Shown: positions 1 to 6,940 of the stretch, piece by piece
Position numbering within the stretch: the first letter of the stretch is position 1
Layout: every line of letters starts with the position of its first letter
Assembly: GCA_017394605.1 (NCBI GenBank)
Contig: JAFPXU010000085.1
Location: 1-23,601 of the forward strand
Origin: Clostridia bacterium
GTDB lineage: Bacteria; Bacillota_A; Clostridia; Christensenellales; CAG-138
Length of the DNA: 23,601 nt
Direction: 5' to 3'
Notes under the pieces: model-generated
What the model was told of the DNA's origin: nothing
Database searches by the model: none
What the model saw: only the letters and a program-made list of their open reading frames with translations
Program-made: the position numbers and the translations under genes

Positions 1-97
1 CGGTAAGTTCGCCGCGTGTAGAACCAGTGGTGAACGTTTCGCCACAGGCACAACGTACGATCGCTTTTCCGTATTTCGGATGGATATCCTTCTTCAT
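1..97 (-). CDS. rpmE: 50S ribosomal protein L31, N-terminal part (runs off the left edge)
   Basis: The first 32 residues of ribosomal protein L31 are visible, starting [16 protein letters not shown] and continuing [15 protein letters not shown]. The C-A-C pair at residues 16-18 marks the zinc-binding (C+) type of L31; the second cysteine pair expected near residues 36-39 lies outside the window. L31 is a structural protein of the large ribosomal subunit. The ATG is preceded by a clear AAGGAG ribosome binding site about eight bases upstream. The gene lies directly downstream of rho on the same strand, as in many Bacillota, and has its own promoter in the 110-base gap. The identification is firm; only the C-terminus is missing. 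Confidence 0.95.
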   Translation of the reverse strand, partial: MKKDIHPKYGKAIVRCACGETFTTGSTRGELT

Positions 98-132
98 GGG
101 TCTCAACTCCTTTTTAAACGCTAGCGACAAAT

Positions 133-161
133 ATTATATCTAGCGATATTTCAGAATGCAA
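133..161 (-). promoter_or_regulatory. sigma-A-type promoter of rpmE
   Basis: Reading the minus strand, a TTGCAT -35 box (156-161) is followed after exactly 17 bases by a perfect TATAAT -10 box (133-138). The predicted start is near 126, giving a leader of about 30 bases that begins close to the 8-base palindrome CGCTAGCG at 119-126. This promoter would let rpmE be expressed independently of rho read-through. I see no convincing factor-independent terminator between rho and rpmE. Confidence 0.7.
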
Positions 162-207
162 GGCTTTTTATAAATAAATCGGAAAAAACCCGGATTATTC
201 TTTCAGT

Positions 208-1902
208 TTATTTCCCGTATCGGTTCTGTGAGGCCATGGTATAGCCGTCTTTTTCATAGATGCTTACCCATTCCTTCAATCTTGCCAGAAACTCCGCGTT
301 CGTTGAAGTTTTGTCAAGCATGGAAACCAGCTGCTCCGTTACCTCCATCGGGTTCGATCCGCTGAGCAGTCTCCGGATCGTCCTGGTCCCTTCCAGTTCT
401 TCCCTGGAGAGCAGCAGTTCTTCTCTTCTTGTGCCGGATTTATAGATATCGATAGCAGGGAAAATTCTGCGTTCGGAAAGACGGCGGTCCAGATGGATCT
501 CCATGTTGCCCGTTCCCTTGAACTCTTCATAGACGATATCGTCCATACGGCTTCCAGTTTCCGCCAGCGCCGTAGCGATTACCGTCAGGCTTCCTCCGTT
601 CTCTATGTTCCTCGCGGCTCCGAAAAACCGCTTGGGCTTATGCAAAGCCCCCGGATCCATACCACCGGACAGCGTTCTGCCGGTCGGAGGGATCGTCAGG
701 TTGTATGCCCTTGTCAGTCGGGTAAGACTGTCCATCAGCACGACCACATCCTTACCGTACTCGACCAGGCGCATAGAGCGTTCCAGCACCATTTCTGCGA
801 CGCGGGTATGATGCTCCGGAAGTTCATCGAACGTGGAATAGAGCACCTCGCCGTCGATCGATCGCTGCATATCCGTTACCTCCTCGGGCCGCTCGTCGAT
901 CAGCAGCACGATCAGATGGGAGTCCGGATAGTTTGTCGATATCCCCTTTGCGATATTTTTCAGCAGAGTCGTTTTTCCGGCTTTAGGCTGGGAAACGATC
1001 ATGGCGCGCTGCCCTTTTCCGATCGGAGCAATCAGGTCGATAAGCCTTGTCGCCAGATTATTCCTCTGTCCGGGAATCTCCAGCGTGTAGCGTTCCTCCG
1101 GAAAAATCGGGATCAGCTCCTCGAACGGCTTTCTTTCCAGCAGTTTCTCCGGGGCTTCCCCGTTGACCAGAATAATATAAAGCAGCGCAAGGAAGCGCTC
1201 GCCTTCCTTTGCCGGGCGGGTTTTCCCCTGTACATAATCGCCTGTTCTCAAACCAAATCTACGGATCTGCGCGATGGAAACATAGACATCCCGCTGGCCC
1301 GAAAGATAATTTTCCGATCTCAGAAAACCGTATCCGTCCGGAAGAACTTCGAGCACGCCCTCCGCATCGCCGCATTCTCCTGCTTCCAGCATTTCGGGGA
1401 CAGCCGGATTGCTGGTTCCGTAATCCTTGTTGTAATATTCGGGCGTTCTGCCCGCGCTCTTCCGTTCTTCTTCCTGTACGGAATCGTCTTTTGTTTCTGC
1501 AGGCTGAACTGCCTGTTCCGTTCCGTTCCTCTGGAAGGCTTCCCTTCTCGGATTCGTCTGTCTGCGGCCGTTGCGCGAATAGTTTCCCGTCTGCGGGTAT
1601 TTCCGCTGCTGCTGGCGCTGAACCGGCCGCGTCGCCTTCGGTTCTTCAGAAACCGTAGCCGGAGCTTTCGGAGCGGTTTGGACGGGCTCAGCCTGTACCG
1701 GAGCGGGCGCTTCCTCCTGCACGGGTTCCGCTTTTTTGGCGGGAGCGTATTTCCCGGCGATGTGATCCGGAACGACCCCTCCGTTCATGATAATCTCGAC
1801 AAGCTCGGTTTTACGGTATTTTCCCGCGCTTTTAACACCCTGCAGCTTAGCGATTTCGCGCAAGTCGCTGATAGACTTGATCTCTAATTGTTCCTGATTC
1901 AA
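208..1902 (-). CDS. rho: Transcription termination factor Rho with a long disordered N-terminal insertion
   Basis: Rho is a hexameric RNA-dependent ATPase that loads on nascent RNA and releases RNA polymerase. The chosen TTG start ([10 protein letters not shown]) has an AAGGAG site six bases upstream and gives 564 residues. A TTG eight codons earlier lacks such a site. Domain order: Rho_N helical domain at about residues 5-45; a low-complexity stretch rich in Pro, Ala, Gln, Glu, Arg and Asn at about 50-165; a cold-shock-like RNA-binding domain at about 172-245 containing DGYGFLR; and the RecA-type ATPase with Walker A QPKAGKTT near 305-312 and Walker B VVVLMDS near 384-390. The protein is about 140 residues longer than E. 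coli Rho (419) and the excess is the low-complexity stretch. Such insertions occur in several Clostridia, Actinobacteria and Bacteroidetes. The promoter lies at 1993-2022 and rpmE follows downstream. Confidence 0.97.
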   Translation of the reverse strand: MNQEQLEIKSISDLREIAKLQGVKSAGKYRKTELVEIIMNGGVVPDHIAGKYAPAKKAEPVQEEAPAPVQAEPVQTAPKAPATVSEEPKATRPVQRQQQRKYPQTGNYSRNGRRQTNPRREAFQRNGTEQAVQPAETKDDSVQEEERKSAGRTPEYYNKDYGTSNPAVPEMLEAGECGDAEGVLEVLPDGYGFLRSENYLSGQRDVYVSIAQIRRFGLRTGDYVQGKTRPAKEGERFLALLYIILVNGEAPEKLLERKPFEELIPIFPEERYTLEIPGQRNNLATRLIDLIAPIGKGQRAMIVSQPKAGKTTLLKNIAKGISTNYPDSHLIVLLIDERPEEVTDMQRSIDGEVLYSTFDELPEHHTRVAEMVLERSMRLVEYGKDVVVLMDSLTRLTRAYNLTIPPTGRTLSGGMDPGALHKPKRFFGAARNIENGGSLTVIATALAETGSRMDDIVYEEFKGTGNMEIHLDRRLSERRIFPAIDIYKSGTRREELLLSREELEGTRTIRRLLSGSNPMEVTEQLVSMLDKTSTNAEFLARLKEWVSIYEKDGYTMASQNRYGK

Positions 1903-1971
1903 GGGAGACTCCTTCCTGTGAGGCAAATATAGTTTTTAAATGGAAAAAACAGATAGTCAGAAATGCAGAAC

Positions 1972-2000
1972 TTGACATTAATAAGCACTTTTAATATACC
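1972..2000 (+). promoter_or_regulatory. Probable upstream promoter of the septum protein-phosphatase pair
   Basis: A perfect TTGACA (1972-1977) is followed after 17 bases by TATACC (1995-2000). Transcription would start near 2007 and run about 110 bases to the ATG at 2118. The element shares its -10 bases with the opposing rho promoter. Confidence 0.55.
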
Positions 2001-2022
2001 GATAAACAAAAACCCGTGTCAA
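1993..2022 (-). promoter_or_regulatory. Probable promoter of rho
   Basis: On the minus strand a perfect TTGACA (2017-2022) is followed after 18 bases by TATATT (1993-1998). Transcription would start near 1986, giving a leader of about 85 bases before the TTG of rho. The -10 element overlaps that of the plus-strand promoter at 1972-2000, so RNA polymerase could occupy only one of them at a time. Confidence 0.6.
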
Positions 2023-2102
2023 GTGCAAAATCTTCGGCACCGCGACGCACCCCTTCTTCCGGCATTTTTTATAAGTAGTTTACAATCCGTCCGGACGAAC
2101 TG

Positions 2103-2111
2103 TGATATACT
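2103..2111 (+). promoter_or_regulatory. Extended -10 element placed to give a leaderless mRNA
   Basis: TGATATACT (2103-2111) matches an extended -10 element (TGn followed by TATACT). The start expected about seven bases downstream falls at or next to the ATG at 2118. No Shine-Dalgarno sequence precedes this ATG, which fits a leaderless transcript. The only -35-like sequence, TTTACA at 2079-2084, is 21 bases away, so the extended -10 would have to carry most of the recognition. Confidence 0.4.
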
Positions 2112-2117
2112 GTTTAT

Positions 2118-2402
2118 ATGGCAAAGAAGAAAAAAAAATTCAGACTTCGCGCCGGATATGTGATTCTGGCTTTTCTGTTGCTTGTTTGCATCCTGGGCGG
2201 CGTTTATCTGTCGCAGGAAACGCGCATCGAGACAATCGCGGCTGAGAAAGCTACGCTTCAAAGCGAACTTGACAAACTGAAAGTTGAAGAAGAACGTCTG
2301 GAACGCACCCTTGAGTATATGGGAACCAATGACTACCTCCTCCAGTATGCGCGCGAGAAGCTCGGTTACGTCTACCGCAACGACATCAAATTTGTTGAGT
2401 AA
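2118..2402 (+). CDS. Septum formation initiator family protein (DivIC/FtsL/FtsB-like)
   Basis: This 94-residue bitopic membrane protein has a very basic cytoplasmic N-terminus (MAKKKKKFRLR), one transmembrane helix at about residues 13-32, a Glu/Lys-rich coiled coil at about 36-68, and a C-terminal segment reading YLLQYAREKLGYV. That segment resembles the conserved end of DivIC/FtsB proteins. The family links FtsW/FtsI to the rest of the divisome through coiled-coil pairing. The sequence alone does not separate DivIC from FtsL, so no symbol is given; the C-terminal motif favours DivIC. There is no ribosome binding site before the ATG. The phosphatase gene follows after five bases, suggesting co-transcription. 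Confidence 0.85.
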   Translation: MAKKKKKFRLRAGYVILAFLLLVCILGGVYLSQETRIETIAAEKATLQSELDKLKVEEERLERTLEYMGTNDYLLQYAREKLGYVYRNDIKFVE

Positions 2403-2407
2403 ATCAT

Positions 2408-3286
2408 ATGCAGATAGCCGTAATTGATATTGGAAGCAATTCCATCCGTTATATGGAAGCAGAGAAAACCGATTCCGGTTTTTCTTTTTCTAATAAAGAG
2501 ACCTTCACCACAAGACTGGCGGAAGGTCTGGCATCAAGCGGACTCTTGTCTGACCGGTCTGTCGAACGATCTCTTTCTGTCCTCAAACAACTTGCATGCA
2601 GGGCAAAGGAAAAGAACCTGCCGTGTTTCTGCTACGCGACCAGCGCAGTCAGGGACGCCGAAAACCGCGACGCATTTATCCGCCGGATCGCGGATGATAC
2701 CGCGCTCCCCGTGGAAATCCTTCCCGGGGAGGAAGAGGCGGCGCTTGCCTATGCAGGCGCAGGAAGCTGCGGCGGACTGATCGATATCGGCGGCGGAAGC
2801 TCACAGATCATCACGGAATCATTCCGCGCAAGTTTTCCGATCGGTGCGGTGAGAATCCGTGACTGGTGTCCTTCCCAGACGCTTTCCGATCTTGATACCC
2901 TCATCCCTTTATTTGACAGCACGTATGAAATTCCGAACTTTACGGAAATGAACTGGACCGCCGTGGGCGGAACAGCGACCACGCTCGCAGCCCTGTCCCT
3001 GAATCTTGAAAGGTATGAAGCCGACCGGGTCAACGGTGTGGTGCTGTATGACGAGGCGCTTATGCTGCTCCTGCGCGTGCTTGAAAGTCTGGGGGACAGC
3101 GGTCGGGCGGAGATACCCCTGCTCGCTAGGCGTCACAACATCATCATGGGAGGCGGATTTCTTTTACACTATCTGCTGCAGCGCATCGGAATCCGTTCGC
3201 TGAGGATCAGTGATGCGGACGGTCTGGAAGGATACGCGGTACTGAAACTGAATGATACCGTTTTGTCAGACCCGTCCCGGTCATAA
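2408..3286 (+). CDS. Ppx/GppA-family phosphatase, short single-module form
   Basis: This 292-residue protein belongs to the ASKHA-fold exopolyphosphatase / pppGpp phosphatase family. Visible signatures are the N-terminal phosphate loop DIGSNS (residues 7-12), YATSAVRDAEN (76-86), PGEEEAALAY (106-115, holding the conserved acidic residues), the second glycine-rich loop DIGGGSSQ (126-133) and VGGTATTLAA in the C-terminal half. It has only the two actin-like lobes; the C-terminal HD-type domain of full-length Ppx and GppA is absent, as in the common 300-residue form. Whether it acts on polyphosphate or on pppGpp cannot be told from sequence. No polyphosphate kinase gene is nearby. It follows the septum protein by five bases with only a weak binding site, so translational coupling is likely. 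A hairpin terminator follows. Confidence 0.88.
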   Translation: MQIAVIDIGSNSIRYMEAEKTDSGFSFSNKETFTTRLAEGLASSGLLSDRSVERSLSVLKQLACRAKEKNLPCFCYATSAVRDAENRDAFIRRIADDTALPVEILPGEEEAALAYAGAGSCGGLIDIGGGSSQIITESFRASFPIGAVRIRDWCPSQTLSDLDTLIPLFDSTYEIPNFTEMNWTAVGGTATTLAALSLNLERYEADRVNGVVLYDEALMLLLRVLESLGDSGRAEIPLLARRHNIIMGGGFLLHYLLQRIGIRSLRISDADGLEGYAVLKLNDTVLSDPSRS

Positions 3287-3303
3287 GCGTCACATATAAG
3301 AAT

Positions 3304-3335
3304 AGCAGCGCACGGTCTGATCCGGCGCTGCTTTT
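3304..3335 (+). terminator. Factor-independent terminator after the phosphatase gene, possibly bidirectional
   Basis: AGCAGCGC (3304-3311) pairs with GCGCTGCT (3325-3332). An inner CGG/CCG extension separated by one bulged A leaves a six-base loop. The plus-strand hairpin is followed by TTTTGTGTTTG. Read from the other side it is followed only by ATTCTTATA, so it may also weakly terminate the htrA transcript that converges on it. Confidence 0.75.
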
Positions 3336-3367
3336 GTGTTTGCTGTTTTGCTTAACTGTATCAAATA

Positions 3368-4648
3368 TCAGTTGTCCGGGAGGACCTCTTTTTCCGAATC
3401 GTCAAAGTTCATTTCCGTCTTGTTTCCAAGCTGAATCGTGCATGCGATTTCTTCCCCGTTTCTCAGCAGAACTAGATCAATGGAATCTCCGATTTTGGAA
3501 GCGCTGATCACCTCGATCAGTTCCTTCTGTTCGGAGATCTCCTTGCCGTTCACCTTGATGATAATATCGCCGGGCTTGACGCCTGCCTGGGAAGCGGGAC
3601 CTCCTTTGACCACGCTGTCGACATATACACCCTGCTTGACATTCAGCTCAGCCGCCTGCGCTTCTGTCAGCGTATATACCGTAATGCCGACTCCGGGACG
3701 TTCAACTGTCCCCTTTTCGATTAGAATCTGCATGATTTCGACCGCGGTATTGATCGGGATCGCAAAGCCAATCCCCTCAGCACTGATCGGATTGCCGAAC
3801 GAATCATATCCCGCCGTAACAGATTTGGCACTGTTGATACCGATTACTTCCCCGTGCATATTCAGGAGCGGTCCGCCGCTGTTGCCGTAATTGATCGCAG
3901 CGTCCGTCTGAAGAAAACTGTTTGTCTGTCCGTCAATCGTGATTTCGCGACTTTTTGCGCTGATGATTCCGAACGTCAGCGTATTGGCAAGCCGTTTCAT
4001 GTCCAGCGGATTTCCGATTGCAAGCACAAATTCCCCGACACGCACATCATCGGAATTCCCGAGTGCAAGCGCCTTCAATCCATCGTATTCGATTTTCAGA
4101 ACGCCCACGTCTGTCTCGTCATCGGCTCCGATGACTTTCGCATTGATCTCTTCACCGTCGGAAAGCATCACGGTGACCAGTTCCGCTCCCTCCACAACAT
4201 GCGCATTCGTCAGGATATATCCTTTTGAAGAAACGACAAATCCTGTGCCCGTTCCATAAACGGAAAGAATGCCGCCCATGGTCCTGTACTGAACAACGCC
4301 TACGACAGACGGTGCAGCACTCTCAAAAACGGTCGGAATGGGGTTCCCGGAATCTGCGGCGAGGGCGGGCGCAGCACCGTCCAGTTCCGGCATTTTGCGA
4401 TCGCTTTCCGTAGGCGTCGCGGTAGGCGAAGGCGTAACGGCCGGTGTTTCTTCGGTAGCGAGAGTATCGTTCTGCTTCGGTTTCTCTTCAATACCCGATG
4501 CAAAGCTAACGGCGCTGTCGATAATCTCCCCTGCCGATTTTCTGATCAGGAAAAAACCTCCGATACAGGACGCCAAAAGAAGGATAACAAGGACAAGCAC
4601 CACGATGCCAAATGCCCCGTTTCCTTTTTTACTTCTAGTATTGTTCAT
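3368..4648 (-). CDS. htrA: HtrA/DegP-family membrane-anchored serine protease with one PDZ domain
   Basis: This 426-residue protein is a housekeeping and stress protease for misfolded exported proteins. It has a short cytoplasmic N-terminus, one transmembrane anchor at about residues 12-35, and a Thr/Pro/Ser-rich linker at about 55-105. The trypsin-like domain has catalytic His150 (TNAHVVEG), Asp180 (DETDVGVLK) and Ser257 (NYGNSGGPLLN). One C-terminal PDZ domain covers about 318-405. A single PDZ and an N-terminal anchor are typical of Gram-positive HtrA. The ATG overlaps the end of the upstream sensor-kinase gene by 14 bases, with GGAGG eight bases before it inside that gene. Its place as third gene of a regulator-kinase-protease unit suggests it is an output of that two-component system, as with CssRS and htrA in B. 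subtilis; the regulatory link here is inferred. Confidence 0.95.
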   Translation of the reverse strand: MNNTRSKKGNGAFGIVVLVLVILLLASCIGGFFLIRKSAGEIIDSAVSFASGIEEKPKQNDTLATEETPAVTPSPTATPTESDRKMPELDGAAPALAADSGNPIPTVFESAAPSVVGVVQYRTMGGILSVYGTGTGFVVSSKGYILTNAHVVEGAELVTVMLSDGEEINAKVIGADDETDVGVLKIEYDGLKALALGNSDDVRVGEFVLAIGNPLDMKRLANTLTFGIISAKSREITIDGQTNSFLQTDAAINYGNSGGPLLNMHGEVIGINSAKSVTAGYDSFGNPISAEGIGFAIPINTAVEIMQILIEKGTVERPGVGITVYTLTEAQAAELNVKQGVYVDSVVKGGPASQAGVKPGDIIIKVNGKEISEQKELIEVISASKIGDSIDLVLLRNGEEIACTIQLGNKTEMNFDDSEKEVLPDN

Positions 4649-6131
4649 GGATCATGCCTCCGTTTTGGTCTTGCTGAGTTCTCTTGGGCACCGGAGCCCG
4701 CTTCAGTGTAAACGTGAAAGTGCTCCCTTTTCCCCTCGCGCTCTTCAGCGTTATCTTCTGTCCGTGTTGGTCAATGATTCGTTTTACAATGGACAATCCA
4801 AGTCCCGTACCGCTCTGTTTGGACGGGGTATGCGCTTTTTCAACCTTATAAAACCGGTCAAACACGCGCGGGACGTCCTCTTCTGGAATCCCCTGGCCAA
4901 AGTCCTGAATACTTGTGTATACTTCCTTGCGCATGGCATAGGTTGCAATCCTGAGCTTTGAATTCTCCGGAGAATACTTGATTGCGTTATCGATCAGATT
5001 CCTGATAACCTGTGAAATCTGCGTGCTGTCTGCCTCCACATAGAACTGCTCCTGTGCGAAGCGAATCTCCACATCCATCTTCCGTTCGTATATCCTGGCT
5101 TCAAATGTGATCAGTATCCGCCGAATCAGTTCGTTGATATCGAACACCTCAAGCTTCAGGACGGATTTTCCGGATTCGATCCTGGCAAGATCCAGCAGAT
5201 CATTGACCATGGACGCCATCCTTTTAGTTTCTGTAAGCACGATGTCGATATACTGATCATACTCTTCCTTTACGATCGTTCCGTCGTGCATCGCCTCCAG
5301 AAATCCCTTCATGGAAGTCAGCGGGGACCGGAGTTCATGACTGACATTTGCAACAAAACTCTGCCTAGTAGCCTCAAGATCTTCCAGCTGATCCGCCATG
5401 TTGTTGAAACTGAGGGCGAGCTGAATCGTTTCCTCCGTCCCGGAAATCGGGATCCTTGCGTTATAGTCGCCCATGGAATACTGCTGCACGATGTCGTTAA
5501 CTTCACGGAACGGCTTGATAACTGCGGAAGTTGTGCTGTAAACGACAATCAGCCCGATTAGAAGCCCGACAAGAAGAACGAGAACCACGATCAGAATCAG
5601 ATCGTTCAACGCTTCCGAAATCTCGGATGTATCCGCATGCACCAGAATCAGGTGCGTAACGGTTCCGGAATCGGGAAGAGTAGCGATTTTTGTCAGCGTT
5701 TTGATCTCGCTGATGTCTTGATAATACTGTTTCGTTTCCGTGTTGCCCGCAGCCGCTTCAGCAATCAGCTGCTGCTTACGCTCTTCATCCGGTTCAAGAT
5801 CTGCAACGGACGACCAGCTGCTTCTTCCGTAATAATGCTCCGGTTCGCCCCCCATCGGATATATCTCAATTAGAAGGTTGTTCCCAACCGCAAGCGCGTA
5901 CAATTTCTGCTTTGCTTCCGCTTCGGACAACGCACCGGATATCCTCTGCTTTTCTATGTTCAGAACCTCGACCGATTCCATTCGCACCAGATCCTGCCTC
6001 GAGCCGTACGTCTGTCCCCGAATAATAACAATAACCGCCACACCCAGCAGGACAATCAAGCTGAATATAACGGTCATATATACTGCCAGCATTCTGGAGA
6101 ACAGTGTCCGAAGTAGATCCTTGCGACGCAT
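4635..6131 (-). CDS. Membrane sensor histidine kinase (PhoR/CssS/WalK class, without PAS domain)
   Basis: A 498-residue class I histidine kinase. Transmembrane helix 1 is at about residues 13-37, an extracytoplasmic sensor domain of about 140 residues follows, and helix 2 is at about 177-199. A HAMP linker spans about 200-253. The HisKA dimerisation domain carries the phospho-acceptor His265 in NVSHELRSPLTS. The HATPase domain has N-box NLIDNAIKYS (378-387), G1 DFGQGI (410-415), the F-box DRFYKV and G2 GTGLGLSIVK (441-450). There is no room for the cytoplasmic PAS domain of true WalK, so the kinase is architecturally closer to CssS or other envelope-stress kinases. It starts 15 bases after the response-regulator gene and overlaps htrA at its end. 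The signal it senses cannot be read from sequence. Confidence 0.93.
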   Translation of the reverse strand: MRRKDLLRTLFSRMLAVYMTVIFSLIVLLGVAVIVIIRGQTYGSRQDLVRMESVEVLNIEKQRISGALSEAEAKQKLYALAVGNNLLIEIYPMGGEPEHYYGRSSWSSVADLEPDEERKQQLIAEAAAGNTETKQYYQDISEIKTLTKIATLPDSGTVTHLILVHADTSEISEALNDLILIVVLVLLVGLLIGLIVVYSTTSAVIKPFREVNDIVQQYSMGDYNARIPISGTEETIQLALSFNNMADQLEDLEATRQSFVANVSHELRSPLTSMKGFLEAMHDGTIVKEEYDQYIDIVLTETKRMASMVNDLLDLARIESGKSVLKLEVFDINELIRRILITFEARIYERKMDVEIRFAQEQFYVEADSTQISQVIRNLIDNAIKYSPENSKLRIATYAMRKEVYTSIQDFGQGIPEEDVPRVFDRFYKVEKAHTPSKQSGTGLGLSIVKRIIDQHGQKITLKSARGKGSTFTFTLKRAPVPKRTQQDQNGGMIHEQY

Positions 6132-6146
6132 AGAAAGTGTTGCCCC

Positions 6147-6839
6147 TTATTCAATCTCGAATTTGTAGCCAACACCCCAGACAGTCTTCAGCTGCCAAAC
6201 ATGGTTCTCGCCGATCTTCTCGCGGATTCTCTTCACATGTACATCGACAGTCCTGGAATCGCCGAAGAAATCAAAACCCCATACCTGCTCTAAAAGCTGC
6301 TCTCTTGTAAACACTTTCCCCTCATGGGAGGCAAGAAAGTATAACAGTTCGATCTCTTTGGGAGGCATTTCAAGCTGCCTTCCATCCAGAACAACAGAAT
6401 AATTCTCAAGCGACACGGAAAGGCCGGGCATCGAGATGGAGCGTTCCGGATCAACCGGAGTACTTCTGCGCAGGACCGCCTTGATCCTGGCAATCAGTTC
6501 CTTTGCGTCAAACGGCTTCGGAATGTAGTCGTCTGCACCGAGTTCAAGTCCCTGCACCCGGTCACCCGTCTCCCCCTTTGCGGTCAGCATGATTACGGGG
6601 GTTTCACTTTCCTTGCGGATATCATGGAGGACTTCCCATCCGTCCTTCCCGGGCAGCATGACGTCCAGAACCACTAGCGCCGGACGGATTTCATGGAACA
6701 TGGCCAGCGCTGTGTTGCCGTCTGCACAGGTGTGCACAGTGAAGCCTGCTTTCTTCAGGTATAACTCGATAATGGCAAGAATGTTCCGGTCATCGTCGAT
6801 TACGAGAATGGTATTGTTCACATTTGCATTACTTTCCAT
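6147..6839 (-). CDS. OmpR/PhoB-family response regulator
   Basis: A 230-residue two-domain regulator, cognate to the kinase encoded 15 bases downstream. The receiver domain (about residues 10-122) has the acidic triad at 15-17, phospho-acceptor Asp59 in VVLDVMLPGKDG, the switch Thr86 in MLTAKGE and Lys108 in PKPF. The winged-helix DNA-binding domain (about 130-228) contains LPPKEIELLYFLASH-like wing-helix features and the DSRTVDVHVKRIREKIG recognition region. The ATG at 6839 was chosen because AAAGGTGG lies six bases before it; an in-frame ATG at 6866 has no binding site. A strong promoter lies about 55 bases upstream. The likely targets include this operon and htrA, by analogy with CssR. Confidence 0.94.
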   Translation of the reverse strand: MESNANVNNTILVIDDDRNILAIIELYLKKAGFTVHTCADGNTALAMFHEIRPALVVLDVMLPGKDGWEVLHDIRKESETPVIMLTAKGETGDRVQGLELGADDYIPKPFDAKELIARIKAVLRRSTPVDPERSISMPGLSVSLENYSVVLDGRQLEMPPKEIELLYFLASHEGKVFTREQLLEQVWGFDFFGDSRTVDVHVKRIREKIGENHVWQLKTVWGVGYKFEIE

Positions 6840-6894
6840 AAAAATCCACCTTTCAAATGCGGACATTTGTGTTAATGCCTATTTCTGACGGTAT

Positions 6895-6923
6895 ATTATA
6901 ACACACGGCACCGCATTTGTAAA
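6895..6923 (-). promoter_or_regulatory. Strong promoter of the regulator-kinase-htrA operon
   Basis: On the minus strand TTTACA (6918-6923) is followed after 17 bases by a perfect TATAAT (6895-6900). Transcription would begin near 6888, about 50 bases before the chosen start of the response regulator. The promoter separates this operon from mutS2, which is on the same strand immediately upstream. Confidence 0.75.
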
Positions 6924-6940
6924 ACTCTGCCATGCCGCGG

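Noticed and set aside
119..126. Palindrome CGCTAGCG before rpmE as a regulatory hairpin or operator
   Set aside because: Only eight bases and no loop or T tract; too short to claim as a feature, although it coincides with the predicted transcription start.
493..1887. 464-codon open frame on the plus strand opposite rho
   Set aside because: It is antisense to an unambiguous Rho, has a composition typical of shadow frames (Arg, Ser and Leu-rich, no motifs) and no ribosome binding site or promoter.
2017..2022. Leader of rho as an autoregulatory RNA element
   Set aside because: Rho is known to attenuate its own mRNA in other bacteria, but the 85-base leader here shows no distinctive C-rich site or structure that I can support.
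6840..6866. Earlier ATG for the response regulator (MSAFERWIF...)
   Set aside because: It has no ribosome binding site; AAAGGTGG is placed correctly for the ATG at 6839, which gives the usual family length.
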